Positions 27,840 through 37,274 of a DNA stretch of 64,000 bases are shown in pieces. The notes below the pieces were generated by a model. That model was not told the origin of the DNA. It saw only the letters and a program-made list of their open reading frames with translations, and searched no databases. Positions within the stretch are counted from its first letter, which is position 1, and every line of letters begins with the position of its first letter. The position numbers and the translations under genes were made by a program. The stretch comes from Clonostachys chloroleuca (Eukaryota > Ascomycota > Sordariomycetes > Hypocreales > Bionectriaceae). The stretch spans positions 5,332,001 through 5,396,000 of the forward strand of contig JBANAY010000003.1 in the NCBI GenBank assembly GCA_037952775.1. The letters are read 5' to 3'.

Positions 27840-28720
27840 CTTACTCCTTCTTATCCTCCTTATCCTCCTCTACAGGGAAGAAATTAGGTACTATAAACAG
27901 TACTATATAATTACTAAGGGCTATATAGGACCCAGAGCTATAACCAGACTAATAATAGATTAGTAAGTAAATAGTAAAAGAGAAGCAAGAGATATAAATA
28001 TTAGCTTAGTAGGCAGCTATAGCTACTATTATTTAAAAATAATTAATTACCTTAAGAAAAGTTAATTATAGAAATAATTATAAGCCCGGTAAGCCTCTTG
28101 CTTATAAGCAGTAAGCCTAGCAGTAGCTTAGTCAGCAGCTATACTAGTCTTCTTCTTTATAGCCTAAAGGGCCTAATATACCTTCTATTAAAGAGCTTTT
28201 AACTTATCCTATCTAGTAGTTAATAACAAACTAGTAATAGACTAGTAAGAGAAAAGACTTACCTTATTAATAACCTCCTTAGAGGCCTTAGCTATAAGAG
28301 CTACTATAGTAATCTTATAACTACTGCTAATTATAGGTAAATAGGGTTTACTATATATAGTATAGTATATATACTTTTCAGAATTAGCTATTATAGGGTT
28401 AGTAATTAGAATACCAGAGAGTCTTAAGTCCTATAATAGTAAATATATACTATTACTATTATTATAGTAGGTAGGAACTAGCCCTAAGTTATTAAAAGCT
28501 GCTAATATAGCTAGATAGTAATAGTAAATCTTATTATTCTTATTAGTAGTTAGCAGTAAATCTTAAGTATAGTACTAGTATTAGGCTTATATCTTTAAAT
28601 TAAGGGTTTAACCCTCCTTAAGCTCTTTAGCTCTAGATAATATAGTAAGAGAGGAGATAATAGGTCTAGATATATTAGTTAAGTATTTTATATAACCTAA
28701 TAGTAACCTAGAGAATACTT
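27840..28720 (-). pseudogene. Decayed antisense reading frame inside the LTR element
   Basis: Read on the minus strand from about 28,700 to 27,840, a frame runs with stops only at Gln-compatible positions. Recognisable stretches are LAAFNNLGLVPTYYNN (~28,470-28,520), GILITNPIIANSEKYIYYTI (~28,365-28,425) and an Ala/Gln-rich, coiled-coil-like block (~28,080-28,200). A gtaagt...ctag piece at about 28,230-28,265 could be a small intron. I do not recognise the protein; it is not a typical gag or pol. The same frame exists in the truncated copy at 59,600-60,500. It lies opposite to the strand inferred from the polypurine tract. Confidence 0.4.
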
Positions 28721-29368
28721 ATATAATAATAGTAGTAGTAGTATACTTACTTTACTACTTTAAGTTAGCTATAATATATAGGTATAGGTTATAATATTAA
28801 GACCTAGCTACTTATAAGAGATAATAATAATAATATATAAAAAAGGAAGAAATTAAGAAATAATAAAGAATAAATATAAGCTATAAGAAGGAGAGTTACT
28901 ATTATTAAGTAAGTTTTTAATAACTCTCCCTCTATTAACCTTTTATATATAATAGCTATATATAACTAAGAGGCCTATTATAGAGGCTATAATAATAATA
29001 GTAGTAATTTACTTATATACCTATAAGTTATAGGTAAGATACTTATAAGAGTATTATAGAGATAATTATATATAGTTATATTTAACTATTAAAAGATCCT
29101 ATTATTATATAGCTTTAATAGAGATATCCCTATATAATTATAAACTATAAGCTAATAGTAATAGGAAGGATAGTTAGTAGCGAGATACAGGAGAGGTATA
29201 TAGCCTAGGTAGCTATTACTCTTTTCCCTACTTACAGAAGGGTTTTTAATAAGAATAGTAGGAAGCTAGGATATAAAGTATTTTATACAGGAGGATAGCC
29301 TGAGGGTATTATAAGATTAGCAGCTATATTATCAGTACTGCGAATAGTACTAGTAAGGGAGGGTAATC

Positions 29369-29584
29369 TATTAGTAGTTAACTGATAGGTTACCTAATAA
29401 AGTATATAACCAGAGGTCTGACCCTGCGCCTTATCCTTTGGAAGGGTATTATAGGAGAAGATAGAGAGCTTTAGTAATTAATATAACTATAAGGAGACCC
29501 CTAATAGTAGATTAGACTGCTACTAGGCTCCTGTAATATACTTATAACCCCTTCACTCCCTTAAACCGACCCTTGCCTCTAATA
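29369..29584 (+). repeat. Right LTR (216 bp)
   Basis: This is the direct repeat of 25,984-26,199, starting tattagtagttaactg directly after the purine tract and ending cttgcctctaata. It is followed by the ttatc target duplication at 29,585-29,589, after which helicase-repeat sequence resumes exactly. Confidence 0.9.
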
Positions 29585-30809
29585 TTATCTAGCTTTAAAA
29601 TATACTTTAATAAAATAAAATCCCTTAGAAACTACTTCTTATTATTAAAATCCTTTAAATAAGCTATTAATTCTAATTAATAAAACTATATATTTAGTAT
29701 AGCTAAGTTATTTATCTTATTAATAATATCTATCTCTTTTTTTTAAGCCTCTTTAGTTTTTATCTAGAAGGCTTATATAGCTTATTATATAGTAACTTCT
29801 ATTCTTTCCTAGTCTATTACCAGGCTTACTAGATTATAACCTCTTATAATCTTAAAGTATTTACTATATAAGCCCTTTATAAAGAGCTACTAGTAAAATA
29901 TACTACCTCTCTAATAGATAGAGCCTATATTTATTTTAATAGTACTTATACTTTAGGGATTAGGTTTTTAATCTAGTTTAATATAATATACTTTTTATAA
30001 ATATTTATTTCTTTATTTTATATTTATACTTATAGCCTAGTAATCTTTAGTAAATATATATTAAAAGCCTTTACTCTTAAGTTTATTTAATACCTTAATT
30101 AGTATATTATTATCTAGAATAGATAGTAAAGTAGAGATCTTCTTATTATTATTAATAAGATTAAGTACTTTAGTTTATAGCTTAACTTTATTAATATCCT
30201 TCTTTATAAACCTATATAGTTTACTATATAGATAAATCTAGATCCTATCTCTTATTATTATATACTTATATAACTTATAGTATAGAAAGTATAGATTATT
30301 TATATAGTTAAAGTACTCTATATTATATAGATTTAGAACTAAATAATAGTAATAATATAAACTAAGTAATTCCTAAGAATTCTCCTCCTATAAAAACTTT
30401 CTTTTTTTATTTATTTCTTTATATTAAAGTTTCTTTTTCCTATAGATTATTATTAGTAAGTATAATACTATATCTATATAGCAGGTAATATTATATTCTA
30501 ATTAAGTACTTTCTATAAACTACTCTTATTAACTAATAAATACTAAAACTATAGTTTATAATAAGATTAAGTAATTTAATTTATAAATAATAGCTTTATA
30601 ATAAAACTAAACTTACTATTATAATTATAAGATTAAACTTAATACTTATATATTTTTTTTATATCTTTCTATTATTATTAGGATATAGACTAGAGTTTAT
30701 TAGTTACCCTAGATTTAGATTATTAATTACTTTATATTATACTAGTACCCTTTAATTTTATACTAAAAAAAGTTTATTAATTACTAAGTAATACAGGGTA
30801 TAATATCAG

Positions 30810-32722
30810 GGTTAGTATAAATACCCTAAGTAGCTTCTCTATCTCTTATATAAGTATATATAATATCTTTACTAGCTATAGTATCTAGAACTAGATTATC
30901 TAGTAGTTTATATAGTTATCTAACTACTTAATACTACTACTACTCAGTATATTATATTAGATATTTATTTTATATACTTATATCTTAAATATCTAGTCTA
31001 ATAGTATTAGCTTAGCTATAGGCCCCCTATATACTTATACTATAAACTATACTATTTTAGAGTATAATATATAAAATATACTCTCTACTTTCTTATATAT
31101 ATTATTTATATTTAATACCTATAAGTACTAGGTTATCTATATCTCCTGTTTATAGTATAACTAGTATAATATAAGTATTTATACTATCTTAATAATAACT
31201 AAGTAGATCTATATATAGTTAAGTATAAATTCTTACCCTCTATTTTCCTAGATATTTATAATAGCTAAGCTACTTATTAGTATATTTTAGTATATATCTC
31301 CCTTTAGTATATAATTAAACTAGCTAATTATTATAATAAAGTATAAATCTTATTTATTCTAACTAGATTAATTACTCTACTATTTAGACTTACTAGATAT
31401 AATCTCTATAAATTAATTCTAATAATTACTTTATACTAGTATAAAGATAAAAAATAGTTACTTATTATTAACTATCTTATCTATATAATATATAATATAT
31501 AGTAGCTATTAGAATATATTATTATACTGCTTTTATATATTCTCCTCTATTCTATTATTAAATAGCTAATTTAGCTTTCTTTCTAAAGTAGTTTAAACTA
31601 TTTTAAATAATATAGTTTTATTTACTTTAGTAGTTATTATAATTATCTATATCTAGTTAAGTATATACTTTATTACCTTCTATACTAACTATAGTATTAT
31701 TTTCTCCTCCTAAATATTCTATCTTATACTATAGAGCTTAGTAATAAATAGCTCTTATAGATATATTATCTAGCTAATAAACTTAAGCTATTTATTAGAT
31801 TTAAGCTAATTATCCCTAACTTAAATTATTATCTATATCTCTTATACCTCTTTAGCTATCTCCTTCTTAAAGAACTCCTATACTCTTTCTATAGCTAACT
31901 TAGACTATAGATTATTAATAAGATTAATAGTCTCTTTAACTATATTAATTCAGAACTAGCTACTTCTAACCCTTTAAAGAAAAAACTACTAGTAATATAT
32001 ACTACTTATCTATAGCTAATTATAAACCTCTATTACTTTCTTCCTAATATTACTACCCTTCTACTAATTACTATTCTAATTATATTTCTTCTATAGATAG
32101 ATATATATCCCTTACTCTATATAGGTAATATACTAATATATCTAGTATTATAAGCTATTAGTTATAAGTAGAGAGATATAGAGTACTAGCTCTATAATAT
32201 ATATTAATAGTAGATAGTAGTATAGTTCCTCTTAATTCTAAATAAGTCTATTAATAGCTTATATAGCTATCTTAATTTTCTTTCTCTAGATTAATATAAA
32301 TAATAGATATTAAGCTCAGAGATAAGATTCTATCTCTTTACTAATATAAATATATTAGTACTACTTATAGATAATAAATAGATACTATATAAGATAGATA
32401 AATAGTTCTATTATATTTAGTAAGGGTTATAGAAAGTAGTATATAGTATAGATAAGTATCTTAATAAGGCCTGATTTAATTAGTATTTTAGTTAAGACCT
32501 TATTAAGATACTAATTAGATCTTATTCCTAGTAAGAATACTAGAAATATTAGCTTATTATCAGATAAAGAGTAACTCTTTTATAGATATATTAAAATTTT
32601 TAACTAATAGATTAATAGATCCTTAGTAATAGATCCTACCCCCTACCTTTTAGTAGTATGAAAATTCTCCTACTAAATTTCAACAGATCCTACTAGGAAC
32701 CGTCGTGGAATTACTGATAGAA
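30810..32722. repeat. Partial third copy of the helicase repeat (OrsD-like part, minus strand)
   Basis: The sequence matches 5,685-7,635 of copy 1 and 19,550-21,500 of copy 2. It therefore covers the N-terminal OrsD-like part of the first helicase plus its 5' flank. It is the most RIPped copy in its left part: the zinc-finger peptide region (about 31,950-31,990) has lost nearly all Arg and Gly codons. Its last ~120 bases are nearly unmutated (ggaaccgtcgtgg at 32,697, where copy 1 has ggaactgttgtgg and copy 2 ggaactattatag). It ends at about 32,722 in unique DNA, inside an hsp20 pseudogene. Confidence 0.8.
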
Positions 32723-33071
32723 CTTTTCTGGTCGACTTGTGAAGCAGGATCGGCCGTCTCAGTCTTACTACTGGCTTCTGCCGGGTATCCTCGGACGGGA
32801 TACGGATATCGTAGCAACTCTCAACATAGCCATAAATGACGAGTATCTGGGGCTCAACAAAATCAATACTGATATTGTCCCTATCAAGACCGGGTAGTTC
32901 ACCATACAGCTCATAGATGTCATCAGCCTCATTGATATCGAATATCGGCTAAATGGGGAATGGGGCTTTTCTTTGTTGCTGCTATATTCTCGACCGTAGT
33001 AGGCTAACTCATCGAAAAAAGCGTCCATACCTAGGGTCTGTGAGATGGAGATAACGAGGAAAGAGAGACAT
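32723..33071 (-). pseudogene. hsp20/alpha-crystallin small heat-shock protein, RIP-nicked and 3'-truncated
   Basis: The start codon is at 33,071 and the product begins MSLFPRY, as fungal small heat-shock proteins often do. A single frame continues to the repeat junction at 32,722. It contains the alpha-crystallin start PIFDINEADDIYELYGELPG (about 32,884-32,943), followed by an NISIDFVEPQILVIYG-type strand. Three stops interrupt it: TGA at codon 21 (33,009-33,011), probably from CGA, and TAGs near 32,982 and 32,952, the latter where Trp is usual. The C-terminal half of the domain is absent, replaced by helicase-repeat sequence. All the stops are RIP-type changes, so the gene was silenced by neighbouring RIP or was once duplicated. 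Confidence 0.8.
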
Positions 33072-33934
33072 TTTGAATGTTTGATCTTCAAGGTCTGGTT
33101 CTTCAAAGCTGTGTGCCGTCTCGACCAGTATATTTGTAGCATATACTTCTCCATATCCCTCGAGATACGAAACCAAGGGGATACTTTTAGCTCGCCAATT
33201 GATCAAGTTACCCCAGCTGGCTCTTTAGCATGTTTACACTTTCAAACGGACGATATGATCTAGTTGTATCACGCCATCGCTCGGAAATAATAATAAAACT
33301 CCCAGGCTTCCTACTTACTAGCCCGTAAGAGTATGTTACGAGAGCATAGGGAAGCCAATCATGTAGGTAGGAATATGGCTGCACATGGTGTACCTATAAT
33401 CCAAAAGGGCATTCCCGTCACGCTTTACGAGAACCCAAAAGTTACAGAACTCGCCGCCCTCTCAGCTTTCCCCATTCGATCAATATAACAAAATTTCAAC
33501 ATGGTGGGCTGATCGGCCTTGAGACATTGTGGTCAGTCCACTTTTGGTTTTGGTCCAGACCCAGCATCGCAAAGGCTATTTGTGAGATTACCGTCGGATG
33601 CTAAACCGCCCAGTATCGAATACAGACTAGTCCGCCATGATCTTTGGTAACCCCGCTTTCCCCCGGCTTTGACCTCGTCCCATTGGGTTGGTGGCGAACC
33701 TATCCGGCTTTCCGCCCAGACCGGAATCACTCAACAATTACGTTGTAACCACCCCCTCAGGGCCTACTCCCCGTTATTTGAGGTGTCTCCTATACTGATC
33801 AAGCCTCTCATTTCCGGCAGCGCACACTTCCATTGTTATTCTTCACCCTACTGTTAATCCTTTGCTATTTCTAAATCGCTCGTTCACGATTCAATTACGC
33901 ACAATCCTGTTGATAGGCCGCGAATTAGACAGAA
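33072..33934. other. Divergent intergenic region between hsp20 pseudogene and RING gene
   Basis: These 860 bases lie between the start of the minus-strand hsp20 pseudogene and the plus-strand RING gene, so they once held both promoters. GC is normal. A CCCCT stress-element-like sequence occurs in the accaccccctcagggc stretch near 33,750. No convincing heat-shock element array was seen. Small open frames here have no recognisable domain and I do not call them. Confidence 0.4.
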
Positions 33935-34548
33935 ATGCCGCGACAGATTTTTCCAGATAGAGGCAAGGATGAGCCACCAAATATGCCTCGCCCTCCGTGG
34001 GGTTTCGCTGCAGCCTGGGCGCTCTTGGGTATAATCGTCATTCTCCTTTTACTTTCTGCCATGTACGTGCTGCCTTGTGCAGATGAAGTGCAAGAAGCTG
34101 ACAAACGCTCATTGAATACAGCGCAGATGAGAGATGGCAGATGCCTGGCTCTCTCGAGATAGACCCGGAGACCGGGATATCGTGGAGCAACGTAGACCAC
34201 AGTAATGAGGATCTCGATCAACTTGACGCAGTGGCACCGGAGGAGAGCTACGAGAAACTGAGGGACGAGGTAGAACACTGCCAAAAAGGGGACCATCTGG
34301 CTTGGCCTGACTCATTCTACGAGTGGTGCGTACCTTTCCAGAAACCTGGAGAGGCTTTGACTCTTTGCTAAGCCTTGTCGGTTCACAAGTGCAGCATCGT
34401 ATGTTTAGACTACATGAAAGCTGGTCAAAACGTCCGACGCCTGCCTTGTGGACATATCTTCCACTCACAGTGCATCATTCCGTGGTATCTAAGACGCCAT
34501 TATTCTTGTCCGCTTTGTTTGCATGAGTACATACCGGGGGACGAATAG
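33935..34548 (+). CDS. Membrane-anchored RING-H2 finger protein (probable E3 ubiquitin ligase), 161 aa, two introns
   Basis: Exons are 33,935-34,062, 34,122-34,325 and 34,395-34,548, giving exactly 162 codons. Intron 1 (59 bp) has GTACGT, a CTGAC branch site and ACAG. Intron 2 (69 bp) has GTGCGT, GCTAAGC and GCAG. The product has a short basic N-terminus, one hydrophobic segment (residues ~23-43) and an acidic middle. The C-terminal RING-H2 runs CIVC, then 14 residues, CGHIFHSQC, 11 residues, CPLC, so all eight zinc ligands (C2-C-H2-C-C2 order) are present. The architecture resembles ATL-type membrane ubiquitin ligases. The substrate is unknown. Splice choices rest on frame and consensus; a different first acceptor is possible. 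Confidence 0.8.
34063..34121 (+). other. Intron 1 of the RING-H2 gene
   Basis: 59 bp, GTACGT donor, CTGAC at 34,098-34,102, acceptor ACAG. It was chosen because it is the only acceptor in a normal range that keeps the membrane segment in frame with the acidic exon without a stop, and its branch-to-acceptor spacing (~19 nt) is typical for fungi. Confidence 0.65.
34326..34394 (+). other. Intron 2 of the RING-H2 gene
   Basis: 69 bp, GTGCGT donor, GCTAAGC branch-like sequence near 34,369, acceptor GCAG. Splicing creates the first zinc-ligand Cys codon (TG|C), which gives the CxxC spacing required by a RING. Without splicing the frame hits a stop at 34,369. Confidence 0.85.
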
Positions 34549-35757
34549 ATATGATAGACACTATATTCTTGACCCTCCCATTGCAAACGCCAAGTCAATC
34601 CTATACAGAGAGAGGAAAGGGTCCGGCCCCGCGACTAGAGTTGTAGATGGGACGATGGCGTAAAGTAGCAGCAAAAAAAACAAAACCCCGAAAAAAGTAC
34701 TTTCTCGGGCGGATCCAGTGCTTACCATACAGCATCCAATTTCCCTTGATTAAAAGACCTTTGTCAAGTCTGCAATCAGCCGTTGAATTTTGGGTTCCCC
34801 CGCAATACATTTTCTCTTCGACAACGATACAAGTTTGTGTGGCAGTCTGTATCTAGGCCACGTGCTTCAGCTGCGTGAGTTGCGTGAGTTGGATGGTGGT
34901 GTGATTTCAAAAAGCTCGCCCGTCGCAAAATGTCCCATCGAGAGGGAGGGTAGTGAGAGTATACCTCATACCGATACCAGGCAAACTTAGTGTCAGGACG
35001 CCCACTCAAATATCCTTTCATGTGTCAGCCACACACCAAACTCAAAGTCGTATGTCCCATCAGTTCATCATCAATCGATAGAGGAGGGTAACATATGTAT
35101 CATATTGAGAATCGAGAAGAAAGGAAAACATATATAGTTAGTAAATGAGAGAAGGGCCAGCGAATTTAATATAAGGTCATCAATATTGCAACAATGGCAC
35201 CTACGAAAACATCCGAATCCAAAATTCACCTCAGAGAGGCCATGGATTGTAAGCCACTATCGAGAAGTGAGTCCAGGTTTGATACAAGGTTTTGAACTTA
35301 GTCTGTCATACTGATTTTAATACATTTGGAAATTGGCTGGAACTAAGAAACCTCCTGCTTTTAATGTCACTTTCAGTATCTCATTTTGATCGAAGGCCCC
35401 CAAACAGCTTAGTTCCGAATTGCCAACAAGGACTAGAGTGGCGGTGGCGCCAAGGAATGATCGTAATTACCTCCTTTCTTCCCTCGAAATCCTAAATTGT
35501 AGATGAGTAACTCTATTTGTCCCGTGTCTACCCGTATTCACCATATCAGCGATGAGAATAAGTAAATCATGGTGACGGAATGCCAATGCGTTGAGGGAGT
35601 CTCGTCACCCAAGGAGCATATCTTAAAGCAGCTCGACACCGTGCCTGAAAATACCCAGACACAATCAATTGAATTTATTCAATGAACTCCCCATCAGCAA
35701 CTTTGAATAAAAAGCGTGGAATGAACTCCGTTGATCCAACCAAACCTGCAAATCAAA
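34549..35757. other. Intergenic region between the RING gene and the conserved unknown gene
   Basis: About 1.2 kb of GC-normal DNA. No gene is convincing. A possible small first exon starts at 35,194 (MAPTKTSESKIHLREAMD, followed by gtaagc), but no downstream exons could be joined. A 38-codon frame at 35,569-35,685, upstream of the next start, could be an upstream ORF. Confidence 0.4.
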
Positions 35758-36486
35758 ATGGCTTCCAAAGTTAAGAAGGAATATGAGGATCTGATGTGCA
35801 ACATAGATTTCCAGGAAGCGGACGAGCAATCCCTGGACTCTGACAGCCAAATATCTCGTACAAAGACTCACTCGGACAATGCGAGAAACTCTGTGACAAA
35901 TATTTTGGAGGCTGGGGAGATTTCCTTTTTCTCACGTGGCCGTTTGGGAATTGATAAACCCATTAAAGCAGAGGATGTAGCTCGGGCATATTTGGTTCTT
36001 CGTCCCAGCGTGCAAGTTGGCCAATCGCTTAAAGGTTTGATCGCCAGCGATAATGTATCCAGGCTGCTTGTATTGCCAAAAAAGAGACTTCCCGCAAAAG
36101 GGGAACGATTCATAACGTTTGTATTCAAGGCAAATGCATCAGAGGATCAGATCAAAAAGGATCTTTCGCCTTCCCCCGATTACGAGACCAAAAACGCAGG
36201 CATCCACCATGTCCCAGCAGCCGGACAAGTAGGTAATGGTATTTATACCATTGCTTCGACAGGGAACAAGTCACATCTAACTTATACGATGACCCTACCA
36301 CGCGAAAGGGGACATGCTCAGCGAGCCATAGGCCTTCAGGACCATGGGACGTTCATTCTAGCCACCAAAAGTCCGATGTGTCAGGGTCGCTCTCAGCTCC
36401 AGCTCCAGCTCCGTTCGGAACCCCATTTTCCAAATGAGTACAAAGAAATCGAATCGCTTATTATAAAGGTCACTGATGCTAACTGA
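35758..36486 (+). CDS. Conserved protein of unknown function, family recalled in bacteria and fungi, 242 aa, intronless
   Basis: The ATG at 35,758 has a good context (caaaATGgc); the frame is open upstream but contains no earlier ATG. There is no signal peptide or membrane segment. Conserved-looking blocks are EAGEISFFSRGRLG (~residues 52-65), an EDVARAYLVLRPS block (~71-83), RLLVLPKKRLP (~101-111), a YETK...HHVPAAGQVGNGIYTI block (~142-168), then HLTYTMTLPRE and TFILATKSP. I recall this order of blocks from uncharacterised bacterial proteins and from fungal homologues, but know no function or domain name. Codon use looks like the other island genes. Bacterial origin by transfer is possible but unproven here. 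Confidence 0.75.
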   Translation: MASKVKKEYEDLMCNIDFQEADEQSLDSDSQISRTKTHSDNARNSVTNILEAGEISFFSRGRLGIDKPIKAEDVARAYLVLRPSVQVGQSLKGLIASDNVSRLLVLPKKRLPAKGERFITFVFKANASEDQIKKDLSPSPDYETKNAGIHHVPAAGQVGNGIYTIASTGNKSHLTYTMTLPRERGHAQRAIGLQDHGTFILATKSPMCQGRSQLQLQLRSEPHFPNEYKEIESLIIKVTDAN

Positions 36487-36770
36487 ATAGAATATTGAAG
36501 GATTTCCGATCATTGCGCTGGATCCCTTCCCGGCCAGCGCATCTTGATTACATCGATGCACAGTTTCTCCTTATTGGGGAAGGGGCAAACCACGAGCTGT
36601 TTCATGCGAACAAGCAAGACAGTGACAGGGAATATTTTTCGGATTTTTGAGTTGTTCAAATTGTTAAGTTGGTTCTCGCTGTTGTTAAGGTGATATTGGT
36701 ACTTGTCTCTTGTATGTTCAGGCAGCGCTGGAACATGATGTGTCGGGGTTGTATTGAACGATATAATATA
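36487..36770. other. 3' flank of the conserved unknown gene
   Basis: GC-normal flank with no gene. The composition switches sharply to AT-rich at about 36,765 (tgaacgatataatatag), marking the left edge of a RIPped segment inside the island. Confidence 0.5.
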
Positions 36771-37270
36771 GTAAATATAATTTCTAAGGATTAGTAATAA
36801 GCGCTACTAAGTTTACCTACCTTTATACCTATAACTTACTATACTATTAATTACTTAGTAAAATACTAGTAGCAGAAGTTAAATAAAAATACTAAACCTA
36901 GAAGTTAGCTTCCTATAAGATAGTAAAGGGGTAATAAGTATAGTAAGGGTTTTAATTATCCGCCTAGTCCTAGTCTAGTAGAGCAGCAGCAATTAAGCTA
37001 GAACCAGGGAACTTAGTAGAGCCAGTAGGTTACTAAGCAGACTACTAGGGAGAGTAGTTAAAATAATAGTAAGAATAGAAGTATATGGAATAATTAAGAT
37101 ATCTAGTACTATACCTAGAGATCCCTACTTAGACTAGTAAGAGGTTATATACTTAATACTAATTACTTAAATTTTTCCCTCTATAGACCTTAGAATTATA
37201 AAATAAATAGCTCTAAATACTATTCTATTATATATATTAACTTTCTTTAATAGCTTTCTAAGTAGCTTAA
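36771..37270. other. RIP-type AT-rich stretch upstream of the kinase-like pseudogene
   Basis: No continuous frame can be read here. It probably includes the promoter and N-terminal coding part of the pseudogene that follows, degraded by RIP. Short GC-richer remnants survive near 36,970-37,050 (gagcagcagc, gaaccaggg). Confidence 0.4.
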
Positions 37271-37274
37271 ATAA

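Larger units (their letters stand above)
25984..29584 (+). mobile_element. LTR element, 3.6 kb, inserted in helicase repeat copy 2
   Basis: The element has 216-bp direct terminal repeats and a 5-bp ttatc target duplication. The LTR ends read TA...TA here, but TG at the start of the related LTR at 61,162, so the ancestral ends were probably TG...CA changed by RIP. A purine tract (aagggaggg) ends about five bases before the right LTR, which suggests plus orientation. The ~3.2-kb interior is short for a full gag-pol, and I found no RT or integrase motif. It does hold a decayed minus-strand frame (27,840-28,720). It is likely non-autonomous or carries captured sequence. Confidence 0.85.
22560..30760 (-). 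pseudogene. Second RecQ-type helicase pseudogene, copy 2, interrupted by an LTR element
   Basis: This is the counterpart of the pseudogene at 8,700-13,260; sequence from 25,984 to 29,584 is foreign and should be excised to restore colinearity. The motif VI region near 22,850 shows SRYIN-like remains where copy 1 has SGRIG, with extra stops. The LTR insertion lies in the upstream (N-terminal) half. It is a dead copy; identification depends on alignment to copy 1. Confidence 0.6.
16190..30812. repeat. Subtelomeric-type helicase repeat, copy 2 (split by an LTR element)
   Basis: The segment is colinear with copy 1 from about 16,195 to 25,983, resumes after the LTR element at 29,585, and stops near 30,812 at the same place where copy 1 meets the 13,320-15,560 fragment. 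Nearly all differences from copy 1 are transitions, with copy 2 poorer in C and G. At a minority of sites copy 2 keeps C/G where copy 1 has T/A, so both copies were mutated independently after duplication. Confidence 0.85.

Noticed and set aside
32768..33154. 128-codon minus-strand frame overlapping hsp20
   Set aside because: It is in a different frame from the recognisable alpha-crystallin sequence and has no domain, so it is a shadow.
33009..33206. 65-codon minus-strand frame starting at 33,206
   Set aside because: Its last 20 codons are the true hsp20 start; the upstream part is in-frame leader with no similarity to the family. The start at 33,071 was preferred.
35194..35248. Possible first exon MAPTKTSESKIHLREAMD with gtaagc donor
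   Set aside because: Joining to the nearest acceptor gives only 29 codons before a stop, and no downstream coding region could be linked.
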